From: Dicyema japonicum
Taxonomy: Eukaryota; Dicyemida; Rhombozoa; Dicyemidae
Length of the DNA stretch: 64,000 nucleotides
Reading direction: 5' to 3'
Assembly: GCA_011109175.1 (NCBI GenBank)
Contig: RDEW01000021.1
Span: forward strand, 686,754 to 750,753
The notes under the pieces are model-generated. The model was not told where the DNA came from. It did not search any database and worked only from the letters and a program-made list of their open reading frames with translations. Numbering within the stretch: position 1 is the stretch's first letter; each line of letters opens with the position of its first letter. Of the stretch, positions 22,040 through 32,789 are shown one piece after another. Position numbers and translations under genes: made by a program.

Positions 22040-23110
22040 CATTCACTTTGTAGTATTGGGAAGAACACTAATTATCCTGATAAAGAATTTAACAATAAGA
22101 TTATATGAATACATATTTGTGCTGAGAGGAGGGGTGACTTATTTAAGGGAGAAGAGGAAGATCAATCGCAGTCCTCGAATCATTTCATTGTCCCAAGATC
22201 AACAGGGTTAATGAAGAAAATCCTCAGCTAACAAAGTAATCACAGGGGAGGCTGAATTCATTGTTCCACTCAACACTGCTGTCACTCATTTTCCACATGT
22301 CTCAAGAAAGAGCGGATTAAATGAGACTCCCAGAAAATACTATAACATTATCCAATAGGAAAAAGTCCTCTCAGGCCTATTGAGATCAGCACTTCAGAAT
22401 TGCTCGTCTACAGTGTAAACGTAGTCCATCTCTCGATGGAAAAAAAAGTTCTAGATCTCTTTGCTTTGGCCACCAGAACTCGACTTGTAGGCGGGGGATA
22501 TCTGGTGGCGACCTATGTTAAGAGCCCACTTGGTCGGCAGCATCCACAAGCTAGCAAGGTTGGAGAAATCGTAATTCTNTTGTAGTATTGGGAAGAACAC
22601 TAATTATCCTGATAAAGAATTTAACAATAAGATTATATGAATACATCTTTGTGCTGAGAGGAGGGGTGACTTATTTGAGTGAGAAGAGGAAGATCAATCG
22701 CAGTCCTCGAATCATTTCATTGTTTCAAGATCAACAGGGTTAATGAAGAAAATCCTCAGCTAACAAAGTAATCACAGGGGAGGCTGAATTCATTGTTCCA
22801 CTCAACACTGCTGTCACTCATTTTCCACATGTCTCAAGAAAGAGCGGGTTAAATAAGACTCCCAGAAAATACTATAACATTATCCAATAGGAAAAAGTCC
22901 TCTCAGGCCTATTGAGATCAGCACTTCAGAATTGCTCGTCTACAGTGTAAACGTAGTCCATCTCTGGATGGAAAAAAAAGTTTAGATCTCTTTGCTTTGG
23001 CCACCAGAACTCGACTTGTAGGCGGGGGATATCTGGTGGCGACCTATGTTGCCCACTTGGTCGGCAGCATCCACAAGCTAGCAAGGTTGGAGAAATCGTA
23101 ATTCTATTTA
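22040..23110. repeat. Roughly 530-bp block present twice around a single N
   Basis: About 22045-22578 and 22580-23106 are the same sequence with few differences; a six-base insertion aagagc near 22521 is in the first copy only. They meet at the N at 22579. The minus strand of each carries an open end reading FWWPKQRDLNFFFHPEMDYV then YTVDEQF and stop, possibly a real unassigned C-terminus. Confidence 0.85.
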
Positions 23111-23157
23111 TCAAATAATTATATGTTAATTAAAATAATAAATTGTATCCTAGCAAC

Positions 23158-23606
23158 ATGTCAGTAGAAGAAGCCGACGAGTATATAAAGGAATACAAAA
23201 TAAAGGAACTATTCTACGAGATTATAAGTCAGATTATTGTGGAGAAACCCGGTAAATTTGATTTGATAATGATAGTTGACTTGGTAAACTACGTAAAGTC
23301 ATATTTAATGAAATTGAAAGATTTTGTTGCAAAACCAAACCAATTTACTGTATTTTTTACGGAAACTAACATCGAAGCAATGTTCAGAATGCTGGACCAC
23401 GAAAGGAAAGGGTGGATAAACAAAAACCAGTATTTTGAAGGTTTTCCTTTATTATATCCGAAGCTCTGCAAACCATCGGAATATGCGGAGAGAATGAATC
23501 CTGTGATAGGGACAAAATTTACTTTGAGACATTCAAAGAGCGCATGTATGGCCTTATTATTATTTATAGAAAAAATAAAATTCAAGAAAAGTTACAATTT
23601 TATTAA
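23158..23606 (+). CDS. EFCAB10: EFCAB10-like protein: RIIa/DPY30-type dimerisation helix plus EF-hand
   Basis: Two micro-introns (23252-23275, 24 nt; 23441-23463, 23 nt) give about 134 residues. The N-terminus MSVEEADEYIKEYKIKELF continues to ISQIIVEKPVDLVNYVKSYL, a RIIa/DPY30-like docking and dimerisation motif. Then come NIEAMFRMLDHERKGWI, NKNQYFEALQTIGICGE and DKIYFETFKERM, an EF-hand-like helix pair with a degenerate calcium loop. The order, size and phrases MFRML and QY.EAL.T.GI match EFCAB10, associated with ciliary axonemes. Both introns are masked in the raw frame because one is a multiple of three. The start is chosen at 23158, fitting the protein family; an upstream TTG is in frame but not needed. 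Confidence 0.82.
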
Positions 23607-23658
23607 ATTTAAATTAATAAATAAAAAGTTTATTACTTTATTAAAATTAAAACTAATA

Positions 23659-24560
23659 CAGTAAAGTCTTTTTAATTGGCCAATTTATTGCTAAAAGTGT
23701 TCAAAAAAGCCAATTTTCCTAAGAAAATTGCCAATTCTCAAATTGGCTACACATTATTAAAAAACAAAAAAACTTGTTTTTTTCAACTATTTTATTAAAA
23801 AATTAAAATTTCAAACTAAAATTTTTACCATGTGTTCGAAAGCTTCTCGTTGCAATTATACAAGGCTTAATTGTTTCCAAAAACTCGAAATTGTGAGATA
23901 TAAAGACGAGAATAATACTACATTGTGCCAAACAATCGCTCACAATTTTTGATTATTTAATATTCGAATTTCAAGAAAAACAGTAAATAATATTTTTTAT
24001 TCCCAAAAGTCCATATTAAAAACATCTAAAAATTATATCCCCTCATCTAAAAATTTAGTTTACGAATCTTGTAAAAAGTTAAATTTGAAAGACGCGGTTT
24101 TTTCTTACGGCTGGCATGGGAAGATCTATCAATTGAAACAATTAAAAATTGTTGATTGATCTTTGAACTTTAAAGTCAATCAACGTCATCAAATGACATT
24201 CGATAAGATGCGGATTAATAATGTTATCATCGTTATTTAAATACATTTTTTTAACAAAGAGAAATTTATTTAGCCAAAACATAACAAACAGTTAACAACA
24301 ACTGGCTGCTCTCATAATTGAAAACACATCTCCACTGTCGATTTGCAAGGAAATGCGCTCAATGATCAGCTCCGTTCTCTTAGATCATTTAAATTGCGTA
24401 AAAAAGAAATCGAGATCATTCCAAATGATTAAGAAAATATATCGAAATTTTAATGAAAATTGGTATGTGGACCCTCTGGACAGAAATAATCCTTGAGATT
24501 CAATACTTCAAATTGGCCACAAATAGTTCATGAACAATTTTGGGCCAAATTCTAAATTTC
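23659..24560 (+). mobile_element. pogo/Tigger-like transposon remnant, internally deleted
   Basis: Begins cagtaaagtctttttaattg, resembling the cagtaaactctc end at 51871. Interior plus strand: QKLEIVRYKDENNTTLCQTI, a psq-type helix-turn-helix, then ISRKTVNNIFYSQKSILK. It is joined directly to LNLKDAVFSYGWHG and KIYQLKQLKIVD, the C-terminal tail of Tigger transposases, with the DDE core missing. The right end near 24500-24545 shows ttcaaattggccacaaa, similar to inner terminal sequences of the other pogo copies. Exact right end uncertain. Confidence 0.6.
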
Positions 24561-24745
24561 GTTGAGAAGACGTAACATTAGGAAGTATAATTTTTAAATT
24601 TTGCGTGCGTTATGTGGTTCACCGTTTCTGATAGCGTCGGATATAGTCCTAAACTATATCTAAAAAAGCCATTTGCTCTCTACCAAACAGAGGACTTCCT
24701 ACTGGACGGCAATCTCTCGCTGTTGGAACATTCTATCGATTGAGA

Positions 24746-24784
24746 CTGTTGACCTCAGGAGACGTGGAACAAAATCCAGGCACA
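24746..24784 (+). other. 2A-like ribosome-skipping motif remnant in the retrotransposon
   Basis: Codons read L-L-T-S-G-D-V-E-Q-N-P-G-T. This fits the 2A consensus D-(V/I)-E-x-N-P-G-P except that the last proline is Thr (aca; proline would need cca). 2A-like motifs ahead of the endonuclease domain are known in several animal non-LTR retrotransposons. Confidence 0.75.
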
Positions 24785-26009
24785 AAGAAGTTAACAATCC
24801 AAAGCTTAAACATAAACGTTATCAGAGGAAAGATTGCCGAACTTTCCTTATTCTTGGAGAGGAACAGAGTGGACATCTGCCTTCGTTAAGAAACGAAGAT
24901 TTCAAATAACATTCCTACTACTCTCTTTAACGGATACAACACAGTAAGATCCGACCGCCTATCTGGCCAAGGAGGGGGTCTACTGACTCTTTTGAGAAAA
25001 AGAATAAAATACCTTGAGAACCCTTCTCCTTACAAGAGCCTGATCGAAGACTCGAACACGGAGCTAATTGGAATTTCTATTATAACTTTCATTGGAATAA
25101 TTGAAATTGCGAATGTCTATGTTCCTCCTCCGGGCTCCTGCAAGAAAAATTTCTGCTTTGACATATCGACCTTGGACAAACTGGAGAACTTGCTTTTATG
25201 TGGAAACCTGAATGCGAAGACAACCTTCTTGATTCCGCTACCAGGTCTTTGATAACAGAGGAAACCTGCTATTATCTCAAATGCAAAACTTAATAATCAT
25301 CAACAACCCGAAAAAGAACACTAGGACACCATACAACACGAAGGACATGTTGACATCTCCGGACTTATCAATCTGCTCGTCTCGTTTTTCCACGATCACT
25401 CCGGTTATGATCTCCGGAGTGACCACCATCCAATAATAATGAAGCTGAACTGCGAGCCACGTTTTGTAGCAAGACTTAGTCATTTCTATGACTACAAAAA
25501 TGCAAATTGGACTGGCTTTACAAATTTTGTTGATTCAAAATTGCAGAATTTCCACCTTTAAAATTTATTCTCCATAGACGGAGCTGTGCATTATTTTAGC
25601 AAAACAATCATTGACGGGAGAAAAATTTTTGTCAGAAGAGCATATATAAAAAACGAAAAATTAAAATACGACTCAAAAACAAAGAAAATGATTATGGAAA
25701 GAAACACCCTTAAGAGAATGACACATCGATCACGAGAGGTCATTAATCGAATAAGGTGACCAAACACTCTGATCACGAAAAACACGAACAACATCCGAAG
25801 GAAGAAACTTATGCGAATCTCTGTTGCATGAATAATCAGGCCTCAATTTCCAACATGTGGAAGATGTTGAGGCGTCTGAAGAACCCAGAATACGAAGATA
25901 ACAAAATACAATGCCAGCTCAATCTGAATAAATTTATGAAACATTGTATCCGAATCAGTCACATTTCTTATAAAAAGATTAACACACAACCGAAAATAAA
26001 GAGAAAGCC

Positions 26010-26273
26010 ATCCAAAATGGCCCCGCTGATTTATTTTCTTCCTAAAGATGTATCCAAAGCAATATCAAACCAGAAAAAACAAACTCATGTGGCCCAGACG
26101 GAATTCCTCTTATTCTGCTGAAACATTTGGGCCCAGCATCAATCCAAAATGGCCCCTCTGACATATTTTCTTCCTAAAGATGTATCCAAAGCAATATCAA
26201 ACCAGAAAAAACAAACTCATGTGGCCCAGACGGAATTCCTCTTATTCTGCTTAAACATTTGGGCCCAGCATCA
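26010..26273. repeat. Two-copy tandem duplication, period 132 bp, in the family A element
   Basis: The block atccaaaatggccccgctga at 26010 is repeated from 26142 with a few substitutions. Confidence 0.85.
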
Positions 26274-26715
26274 ATAAATGTATTGATAATCATCTACAAC
26301 ACATCGCTAAACACAAATACCATACTGACTTATGGAAACTATCAAAAATTCGTCCAATATTGAAACTGGGAAGACCGAAGAACGATCCCGGCTCTTACAG
26401 ACCAGTCTCCCTTATATGTGTTTTGTCGAGAATCCTGGAGAAACTGGTCCTAAAAGTTATTCGCCCTTCCCTCCCACAACCTACATTCCAACATGGCTTC
26501 AAGGAAGGATTATCAACAACCTTTTTCCTAACGACATTAATGAAGTTCATAACTGAAGGACACAAGAACAAGCCAAAACAGAGAAAATCGGTCATATGTA
26601 CAATCGACATTCAAAAAGCATTCGACTCTGTCACAAGGAAGATCCTCATACAAAAATTATTTTTGACAAAAATTGCTGCATCACTAAAGTTATGGATAGC
26701 AAATTTCTTAAGTGG

Positions 26716-26999
26716 ACGCCGAGGGAAAATGTGCGCCGGAAACAAGAGTTCCAGATCGAGATTGTTACCCAATGATGTACCCCAGGAATCTCTTTTGTCG
26801 CCAATCCTCCTTAATTTGTTTCTGAATGATCTCCCCGTTCCTATGAATAATAATGACACGCCGAGGGAAAATGTGCGCCGGAAACAAGAGTTCCAGATCG
26901 AGATTGTTACCCAATGGTGTACCTCAGGAATCTCCTTTGTCACCAATCCTCCTTAATTTGTTTCTGAATGATCTCCCCGTTCCTATGAATAATAATGAC
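26716..26999. repeat. Two-copy tandem duplication, period 142 bp, in the RT domain
   Basis: The block acgccgagggaaaatgtgcg at 26716 is repeated from 26858. The PQ(E/G)SxLSP RT box therefore appears twice, which no functional RT would have. Confidence 0.88.
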
Positions 27000-27742
27000 A
27001 TGCTACTTTCCTATGCCGATGACATAGTTGTCGCATCTATGGACGTATATATCGAACATGCTAAAGAAAGACTACAAGGGATACTAAATAACATATTTGG
27101 ATAGTTGTGCGAAAATCGATTAAATGCATGTTCCGGAAAGTCAGCAGTCACTCTATTCACTAAGAATAGAAAAATGGGAACGCAAACAAATGATGTCACG
27201 TTCAGGAGTGCCTATACCACAAAAGAAATCGCAGAAGATACTGGGAGTAACTTTTGATACTTTCCTCTGCTTCTCAGCCCATGTGGAATCCATCATATCA
27301 ACTTGTGCAAAAATGATCAATTTTGTAAAGGCCTTCCTTTGGAACTGTGGAGGAATTTATCCGCCAGGTATCGGGACTCTCTACAAGCAGTATATCGAGC
27401 CAACAATTGGCTATGCATGTGCTGCGTGGGAATCTAACCTGGCGGCAACGAACCTAATAAAAATTCAAAAAATCCAGTCAAAAGTAATCATTTTAGTGGA
27501 ATAATATACAGATAAAGAAATTGCCCCCAGAACACTCGAGTCTATCATAGAGGTAACTGGAGGCAATTTCAGAAGAGTCCGTATAGAAAATGTGTGGGAT
27601 CACGGTCGGAGCATCGAGAAAAGATCAGATTATTGAGAGATGCCGGGATCACTTGAATATTAGTTAGTGGTTAAGACGGTGTTTCTTTGGATTAAATAAT
27701 AATAATAGAATATATACGAAACATATATTCAGAGATTTAGTA

Positions 27743-28041
27743 ATGGAGAAGGTAAGGGAGAAGAACAGACTGGCGGCAGCCAAGTACAGATAGAAGATAA
27801 GGTCTAAGATTGGGGAACTAGAACATGTATTAGTGTGACTTATATTAGGAATTGAACAGTAAAAGGGTGGTTTTTTACAACAAAAAAAACTGAAGGATGT
27901 TGCGTTTAAACAGTTTGTAAATAATATTCTTGAGGAGAAAGAGGTGATTCCAATTGGCCATGAGATGATCAGTTCAATGTCGTACCATGAGTTTGTGTAT
28001 TACATTAGAACTTTTTTTGACAATGTTTCATGCCTGCCTTA
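27743..28041 (+). pseudogene. bZIP transcription factor fragment (ATF/Jun-like basic region), with in-frame TAG
   Basis: From ATG 27743 the plus strand reads MEKVREKNRLAAAKYR, then TAG, then KIRSKIGELEH, a typical bZIP basic region (N-x-x-A-A-x-K-x-R). Micro-introns of 22 nt (about 27830-27851) and 29 nt then lead to ELNSKRDVAFKQFVNNILEE, a weak leucine-zipper stretch, and SYHEFVYYIRTFFD. TAG stands where bZIPs usually have a polar residue such as Gln, so one base change from CAG explains it. The family A retrotransposon ends only about 20 bp upstream, so the 5' part of the gene is missing or displaced. The final exon is ambiguous: stop after NVSCLP, or a further intron. It may be a gene broken by insertion, or a live short gene with a sequencing error. 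Confidence 0.55.
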
Positions 28042-28330
28042 ACCAGTTTTCAAGGTCAATGTCTTTTCTGGGTTAATGTGGTTAAAGTTTGGAACTGCAG
28101 TGTCTGCATGGGAACTGGTTGGAAAACCCAGAGGACCATTCCAAACGAGCACGTTGAACCAAACGAGCCTCTAGACTTCAATAATATGGACNCATGAGTT
28201 TGTGTATTACATTAGAACTTTTTTTGACAATGTTTCATGCCTGCCTTAACCAGTTTTCAAGGTCAATGTCTTTTCTGGGTTAATATGGTTAAAGTAGGAT
28301 TAAAATTTATTTTGAAATTTATTTTAAAAA
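28042..28330. repeat. bZIP 3' region, duplicated around the N at 28192
   Basis: Sequence 28193-28300 repeats about 27988-28095. Between them lies about 100 bp open in plus frame (WNCSVCMGTGWKTQ, then HVEPNEPLDFNNMD) that could be a further exon. Confidence 0.6.
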
Positions 28331-28690
28331 GAAGAATCATTTGAAGGGGATACCTGGCTGTCAGGTGATCTCAGCCTTTTTTTGCAACCATCTCACCTTT
28401 GTTCAGTATTCGTCCAGAGATCCGAAAGACCTTTTATGATGTCTTTTCGATTGTGGTATAGTGTAGTCTACATGTTTTCAAAACGAGGGTTTGAATCAGA
28501 ATGTTTGACTCCAAATATTTGTTTTTTTTAAGGATAATGATGTGCAGAGTTGGTCAGTTTTTTTAAATAGTGAATGTCTTCTCTGTGCTTGTAGATATCA
28601 AGTTTTTCTGTATCATAGGTGGTGGATAAAATTTTGCATGTCAATCTATTTGTTGTATTGCCCCAGGGTCACTAAGTTAAAAAAGCGTGT
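28331..28690. other. T-rich spacer, no gene seen
   Basis: Short frames only. Confidence 0.4.
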
Positions 28691-28699
28691 CCTCAGCTA

Positions 28700-29080
28700 A
28701 CTAAGTGCTCTCAAACCTACAAAAGGAAGGCTGAACCTGTCCTTGTATTGCTCTTCTCATTTGATGATTGGGTTCCCTCAGGAGGCATGAACTGTAAATT
28801 ATGTCTGATGACTTTATTGGTGGTTCTTTGATGGTGGATAACTTGTGTAGGAAAATTGGAAAACTGCCATTGACCATGAGATGCCTGGGTATATGAGTAT
28901 TGACCTGATAAACTGGAGGTAAATGGTGATGAGGCATCCAGGGTTGCTTCCAAGAATTTTTGAGATGATTTTTTTTAAATTGTTTGTTTCTTCAGCGCTG
29001 CTGTCACCATGTCTTGGCCAAATATGGCTCCAAGAATGACTGTAGTAGTATGTAGGACTGTTGTAGTGGTTTTGCATGTA
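28700..29080 (-). CDS. Unassigned Ser/Gln/Pro-rich C-terminal exon
   Basis: Minus-strand frames read YNSPTYYYSHSWSHIWPRHG and then, in another frame, ATLDASSPFTSSLSGQYSYT, QASHGQWQFSNFPTQVIHHQ and a stop near 28717. Low complexity rich in Ser, Gln, His and Tyr is typical of activation domains in transcription factors. It faces the bZIP remnant but lies on the opposite strand, so the two are not one gene. No DNA-binding domain is visible. Confidence 0.3.
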
Positions 29081-29109
29081 GGTTTGCTAAGGAATTAATC
29101 GTAATTGTG

Positions 29110-29310
29110 CAACCCACGGAATCAGGATGTTCAGCATTTTCTGTATGATTCACGTGACGGTTAAATAGTCTCTATCTATTCCAGTGACAGCGAATTGTTA
29201 AAATATAACAACAGAGGTCAGTTTTTGCAGGGAAGTTGTAGAATCTCATGTATAGGTTAAAGATTGTCGGCGAAAGTAGATAACCTTGAGGAACTCAATT
29301 GGATAGAAGC
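29110..29310 (-). pseudogene. Reverse transcriptase fragment (PQG...LSP block)
   Basis: The minus strand reads VPQGYLLSPTIFNLYMRFYN then FPAKTDLCCYI, the RT motif before the YADD box. It is isolated, with stops on both sides. Confidence 0.6.
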
Positions 29311-29359
29311 ATCGAGTCAAAAGCAACAGTTTTAGTCGACGTTGGTAAGTTGACTTGAC

Positions 29360-29990
29360 TACTTTATGACTTAACATTCAATATTTGCGTTAAATGACAC
29401 ACTCTCCTGCCGAAGGAATGCTGGAAGGAGCACGAGGCACAAGGCGATGAATGAAGTAATTGCGGGAGGGTTTTAAACCGTATCCTATACAGCTGGAGCC
29501 CCCGTCCAGACACATCGAACAAGGGTCCAGATTCGACGACTTTTCTCTCGAGGAAGGGTGGGAAATACGGGTGATAAAGGGGATCCATGTAGTTTGTTCG
29601 ATGGTACTATTCGACTTCAGTGAGAAACGAAACCATCAAAGAAATACGTAACTTTAGAATAGCAATTCGTCTTCAGAAAACTTCGGGGATCATGGGACTC
29701 AAATAGTTCCCTTCCTAAGAGCCATCTGATCGTTGGTTGCAAAAAAAGAAGGACAGTCGAAAGAGGAATGGTGATTGAGCCTATTTCCATACAAATCATA
29801 AGAGAAAAGGCGGTCTCAAGTTTGAATAAGCAGCCTCTTCTATTGTCCACATCAGATACATTTGGTGGATCTCTACACTTGTTACTTTTCTCTTGACCCA
29901 CCGATTTCTTACAATTGAAAAAAACTTGAGGTAAAAAAATATACAAAGCACACCCACGAGACACTGCAAGAGGTAAACCGCAATGCCATA
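29360..29990. other. Open but unassigned frames
   Basis: The minus strand 29617-29964 is open for 115 codons with a hydrophobic stretch (SITIPLSTVLLFLQPTIRWL). The plus strand 29460-29651 is open for 63 codons. Neither matches a family I know and I cannot choose the coding strand. Confidence 0.25.
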
Positions 29991-30199
29991 GTAATCACAA
30001 AAATGATCTTTTTTACAATAACAAGTCGGCCAAACGGCCAGAATTTCTCATTCTCTTATACTAAGAAGTCATCAGGATAACGGAAATTGCCTCCCCAAGC
30101 TGGACCCAATGCATGTTACTCATTCTCCTACTAATCTATAACAGGTGAAAACTAAAATTTGATATCTATAATGGGTTGTTTAAAATCGACCCCTGTCTA

Positions 30200-30480
30200 C
30201 AATGGGAGATGAAGATCTGCATAATATCTCCGACAATCATTTGACCTTAACCACTAAACCTTTCCATTAATCAAATCAACTGACCGTAAGATCCTTACTA
30301 ATCTCTGAACAGCGGTATTAAAAATCTCTTCTCCGCCAAAAAACAGAACCTGACCTAAAATATTAACGACTTCATGTCCATCTGTGCCATACGCTGCCCT
30401 GCTGACAACTAGTTGGGCGCTGACCTCCTGAGTGAATATGGAAGATTTCTGGAAACAATCTGACTTGGTAAGTCACCCCT
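30200..30480 (-). CDS. Unassigned coding exon(s)
   Basis: The minus strand is open as FQKSSIFTQEVSAQLVVSRA, AYGTDGHEVVNILGQVLFFG, GEEIFNTAVQRLVRIL and then VDLINGK. It can be continued across a very short intron to GQMIVGDIMQIFISH. The texture is that of a conserved globular or helical protein, but I cannot name it. Confidence 0.4.
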
Positions 30481-30779
30481 TGTTTCAGGAAAGTTTCAAC
30501 TACCACTTCACCCTTTCAATTTTTTATTCGTTCAAATAAATCCTCATTGTCATCCAGACCAAGTCCTCAGTTCTAATAGGCGGTTAAATGAAGGGATGAA
30601 TTCCCCTTCTGATGTTCTAAGTTATGTTTTTATTCAGTGAGAAATCTTATTACAGCGGATACATGCTCTTATCAATAAATGTAACTTGTTGACATGTATA
30701 CAAAATTTAAACTCTTGAGTCAACTAGACAGAGTGAGTCTTTGATGTTAATTACAGTTTCATGCATAATTGCTGTTAAC

Positions 30780-31020
30780 TACCCTGATAATCGAGTAGTC
30801 ATATCATTGACATCATCGAGTTTTGATTTCCGAAGGCAGTTGATAACTTTGTCACTATCCAGAGATTAACAATTCCATGGAAACACAATCAGCTACAATA
30901 GTCTTTCCAGAACATTTGAAAAAAAGCCTAGATGGAGTCTCAATTTTCCAGATCTCTGAGAAACAAAACGGGTTACTTGTCTTATTATGGTCCGCCTTCG
31001 ATCTCTAGTAGCATCCGCTT
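30780..31020 (+). CDS. Unassigned coding exon(s)
   Basis: The plus strand reads IIAVNYPDNRVVISLTSSSF at about 30770-30830. After a plausible 24-nt intron ending at about 30864 it reads INNSMETQSATIVFPEHLKK, SLDGVSIFQISEKQNG and LLVLLWSAFDL. Another possible in-frame 24-nt intron lies within this. No family recognised; start and end unknown. Confidence 0.35.
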
Positions 31021-31339
31021 TTGGTTGATACTTTTATGTTACTCACCAGTTTAGTTTATTTGAAAAGACGGGTGAACTGAAGAGCTTAAAAAAGAGACAT
31101 GGGAAGTCACACAAACAACGTGGCGTCGGATATCATACGTCATGGATTCGAATACGCCCGAACCAAAACCTGGAGGAAATTTGACTAATAGTGTCCCTTA
31201 AGGCTATACGGAAGAATTGTTAGTTACTAATTCTATAATGTTCAAACAACATAAATAATGTATGATGTATGGAAATTGATTTTTTGTAAAACATAAACAA
31301 TCAATGCGAAAATCCACAAGTTAGATTAATCATGGAAGG

Positions 31340-31570
31340 TGCTAGGGGAGGAAACGTAGAGTCCCTGCAATCATAAAAACCCCTACAATTGAGTGGGGGA
31401 ATTTAAATGATCTTTTTTGTGCCAACCTAGCATTGGACGCCACTTGAGACAGGAAAATCACATGACGCCACTCTAGTAAAACAAAGGAAAGAAGGAACAG
31501 AAAAAGGGAGGAAAAACCTTCAGCTAAGCGAACCAACAAATAATCGTTAGTGACATCACATTCTAACAAT
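31340..31570 (-). repeat. SINE-like dispersed repeat, family S, partial copy
   Basis: Shares ordered blocks with the fuller copies at 36.14-36.47 and 53.25-53.57 kb: gtggg.., tgccaacctagcattgg, cacatgacgccactcta and ggaggaa.aga. Diverged and truncated. Confidence 0.55.
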
Positions 31571-31791
31571 TATCTGGAAGAAGATTATTATTAAAACACA
31601 AGATATAGTAATATCAAAATAAATTAATAAACAAATTACATATAAATTAAAAATAAAGTTTTAGTTTGTTTCTCACCTTTGTTGTTGTTTGTTGTTCTTT
31701 TCTTAAGTACAAAATGTATGGAAATAACGGTAATCTTACCAAAATGTAGTTATTTAATTTACTCAGTCTTAATAATACAACCAATAATGAC

Positions 31792-32780
31792 ATGAAACCT
31801 CCTCTTTACGACAACGAACTGATTGTGTGTAACCTCGACCTCGCCATAACTGCAGACTACCTTCTCTCACTCTTTGGCTCTGTTTCCGCGGTAATTCTGT
31901 TATTTCAACGACAGGTCATTGGCTGCAAACTTATGATCGACCAGGCAACTCGGGGTTCCCTGGGCTATGGATTCATCAAAAATTCCACAAAGGAAGAGTG
32001 TCAGAAGGCCATAGACTTACTGGACGGCAGAATTATCAACGAAAAGGCCATCAAGGTTGTATGAATACCTTGATTCAGGTTACTTTCTCTATGGAATCTG
32101 GTGAAAAAACGGAGACCGTGAACCTGTACATACAGAATCTGCCCCCTTCATTTCAAGAGCACGACCTTCGATCACTTTTCGAGGCATTTGGGCCAGTCTA
32201 TTCCCTCCGACTTTTAACTGACAACCATTTGATGTCAAAGTGCACGGGAATGGTCAAATTCCGTCACAAAGTGTGTGCTGATGCGGCTATTAATGTATTA
32301 AACTACAAACAGATCCTCCCGGGGACCGACAAATTCTTGATTGTGAAATATGCTAGACAGAACTCCAAAATTACTGAGAAGCCGAGGAACCCTCAGTATT
32401 CTCAACTAACTCCCATTGTATACAGTCAGAATTGTTATCCTCCACCTCCTCCCTCGAACAACCCCCACTCTTACCACAGATTCAATCCAATGGGGCAGTC
32501 AGTGAGGCCTCCAGTCTCCCACTACTGCGTGTATGTTTCCAATTTGCAGCCTGGATCAGATAACCTCCACCTTTACCAATTGTTTTCAAGGTACGGAGCT
32601 ATTGCCTATGTGAATTCTCTACCTGGTAATGGGGGTAATGGTTGCATTGGATTCGTCAACTTTGTGAAATATGAGGAAGCATGTGCAGCCATTAATGCTC
32701 TAAACAAGTCAACGACAGGATCAGCGGTGGGAAAGAGTTTAAATGTGTCATTTAAGAATGATCGACGTACAATCAAGTAA
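31792..32780 (+). CDS. Hu/ELAV-like RNA-binding protein with three RRMs
   Basis: Two introns (31891-31914, 24 nt; 32059-32078, 20 nt) restore one frame of about 314 residues. RRM1: ELIVCNLDLAITADYLLSLF, then SLGYGFIKNSTKEECQKAID and AIKV. RRM2: NLYIQNLPPSFQEHDLRSLF, EAFGPVYSLRLL, CTGMVKFRHK. The hinge is rich in Pro, Asn and Ser (NCYPPPPPSNN). RRM3: YCVYVSNLQPGSDNLHLYQL, FSRYGAIAYVN, GCIGFVNFVKYEEACAAINA; stop at 32778-32780. Two close RRMs, a hinge and a C-terminal RRM is the ELAV/Hu plan. RNP1 of RRM1 (GYGFI) is good; RNP1 of RRM2 (CTGMVKF) and RRM3 are degenerate. It probably binds U-rich elements in mRNA 3' regions. CELF or TIA-type proteins are alternatives. The start at 31792 is the first ATG of the open frame. 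Confidence 0.85.
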
Positions 32781-32789
32781 TGTTTTTTG

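Larger units (their letters stand above)
24660..27722 (+). mobile_element. Near-full-length non-LTR retrotransposon, family A, with 2A-like motif, endonuclease and reverse transcriptase
   Basis: From the 5' side: YRLRLLTSGDVEQNPGT (2A-like motif at 24746-24784), then the AP-endonuclease domain (LTIQSLNINVIRGKIAELSL, NVYVPPPG, LLLCGNLNAKTTFL, SPDLSICSSRFSTITPV). The RT domain runs from about 26360 (NDPGSYRPVSLICVLSRILE, FQHGFKEGLSTTF, CTIDIQKAFDSVTRK, GVPQESPLSPILLNLFLNDL, LLSYADDIVVA). The thumb has KILGVTFDTFLCFSAHVESI and YKQYIEPTIGYACAAWES. The end is REKIRLLRDAGIT and an aataataataataga tail. Stops and frameshifts occur at 24888, in the endonuclease half and after YADD, so it is inactive. 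Duplications at 26010/26142 and 26716/26858 inflate its length. Confidence 0.9.

Noticed and set aside
31342-31569. Minus-strand frames shared between 31.4, 36.4 and 53.4 kb, looking like a small gene family
   Set aside because: The shared unit is a dispersed SINE-like repeat with a tail; reading frames are not conserved between copies.
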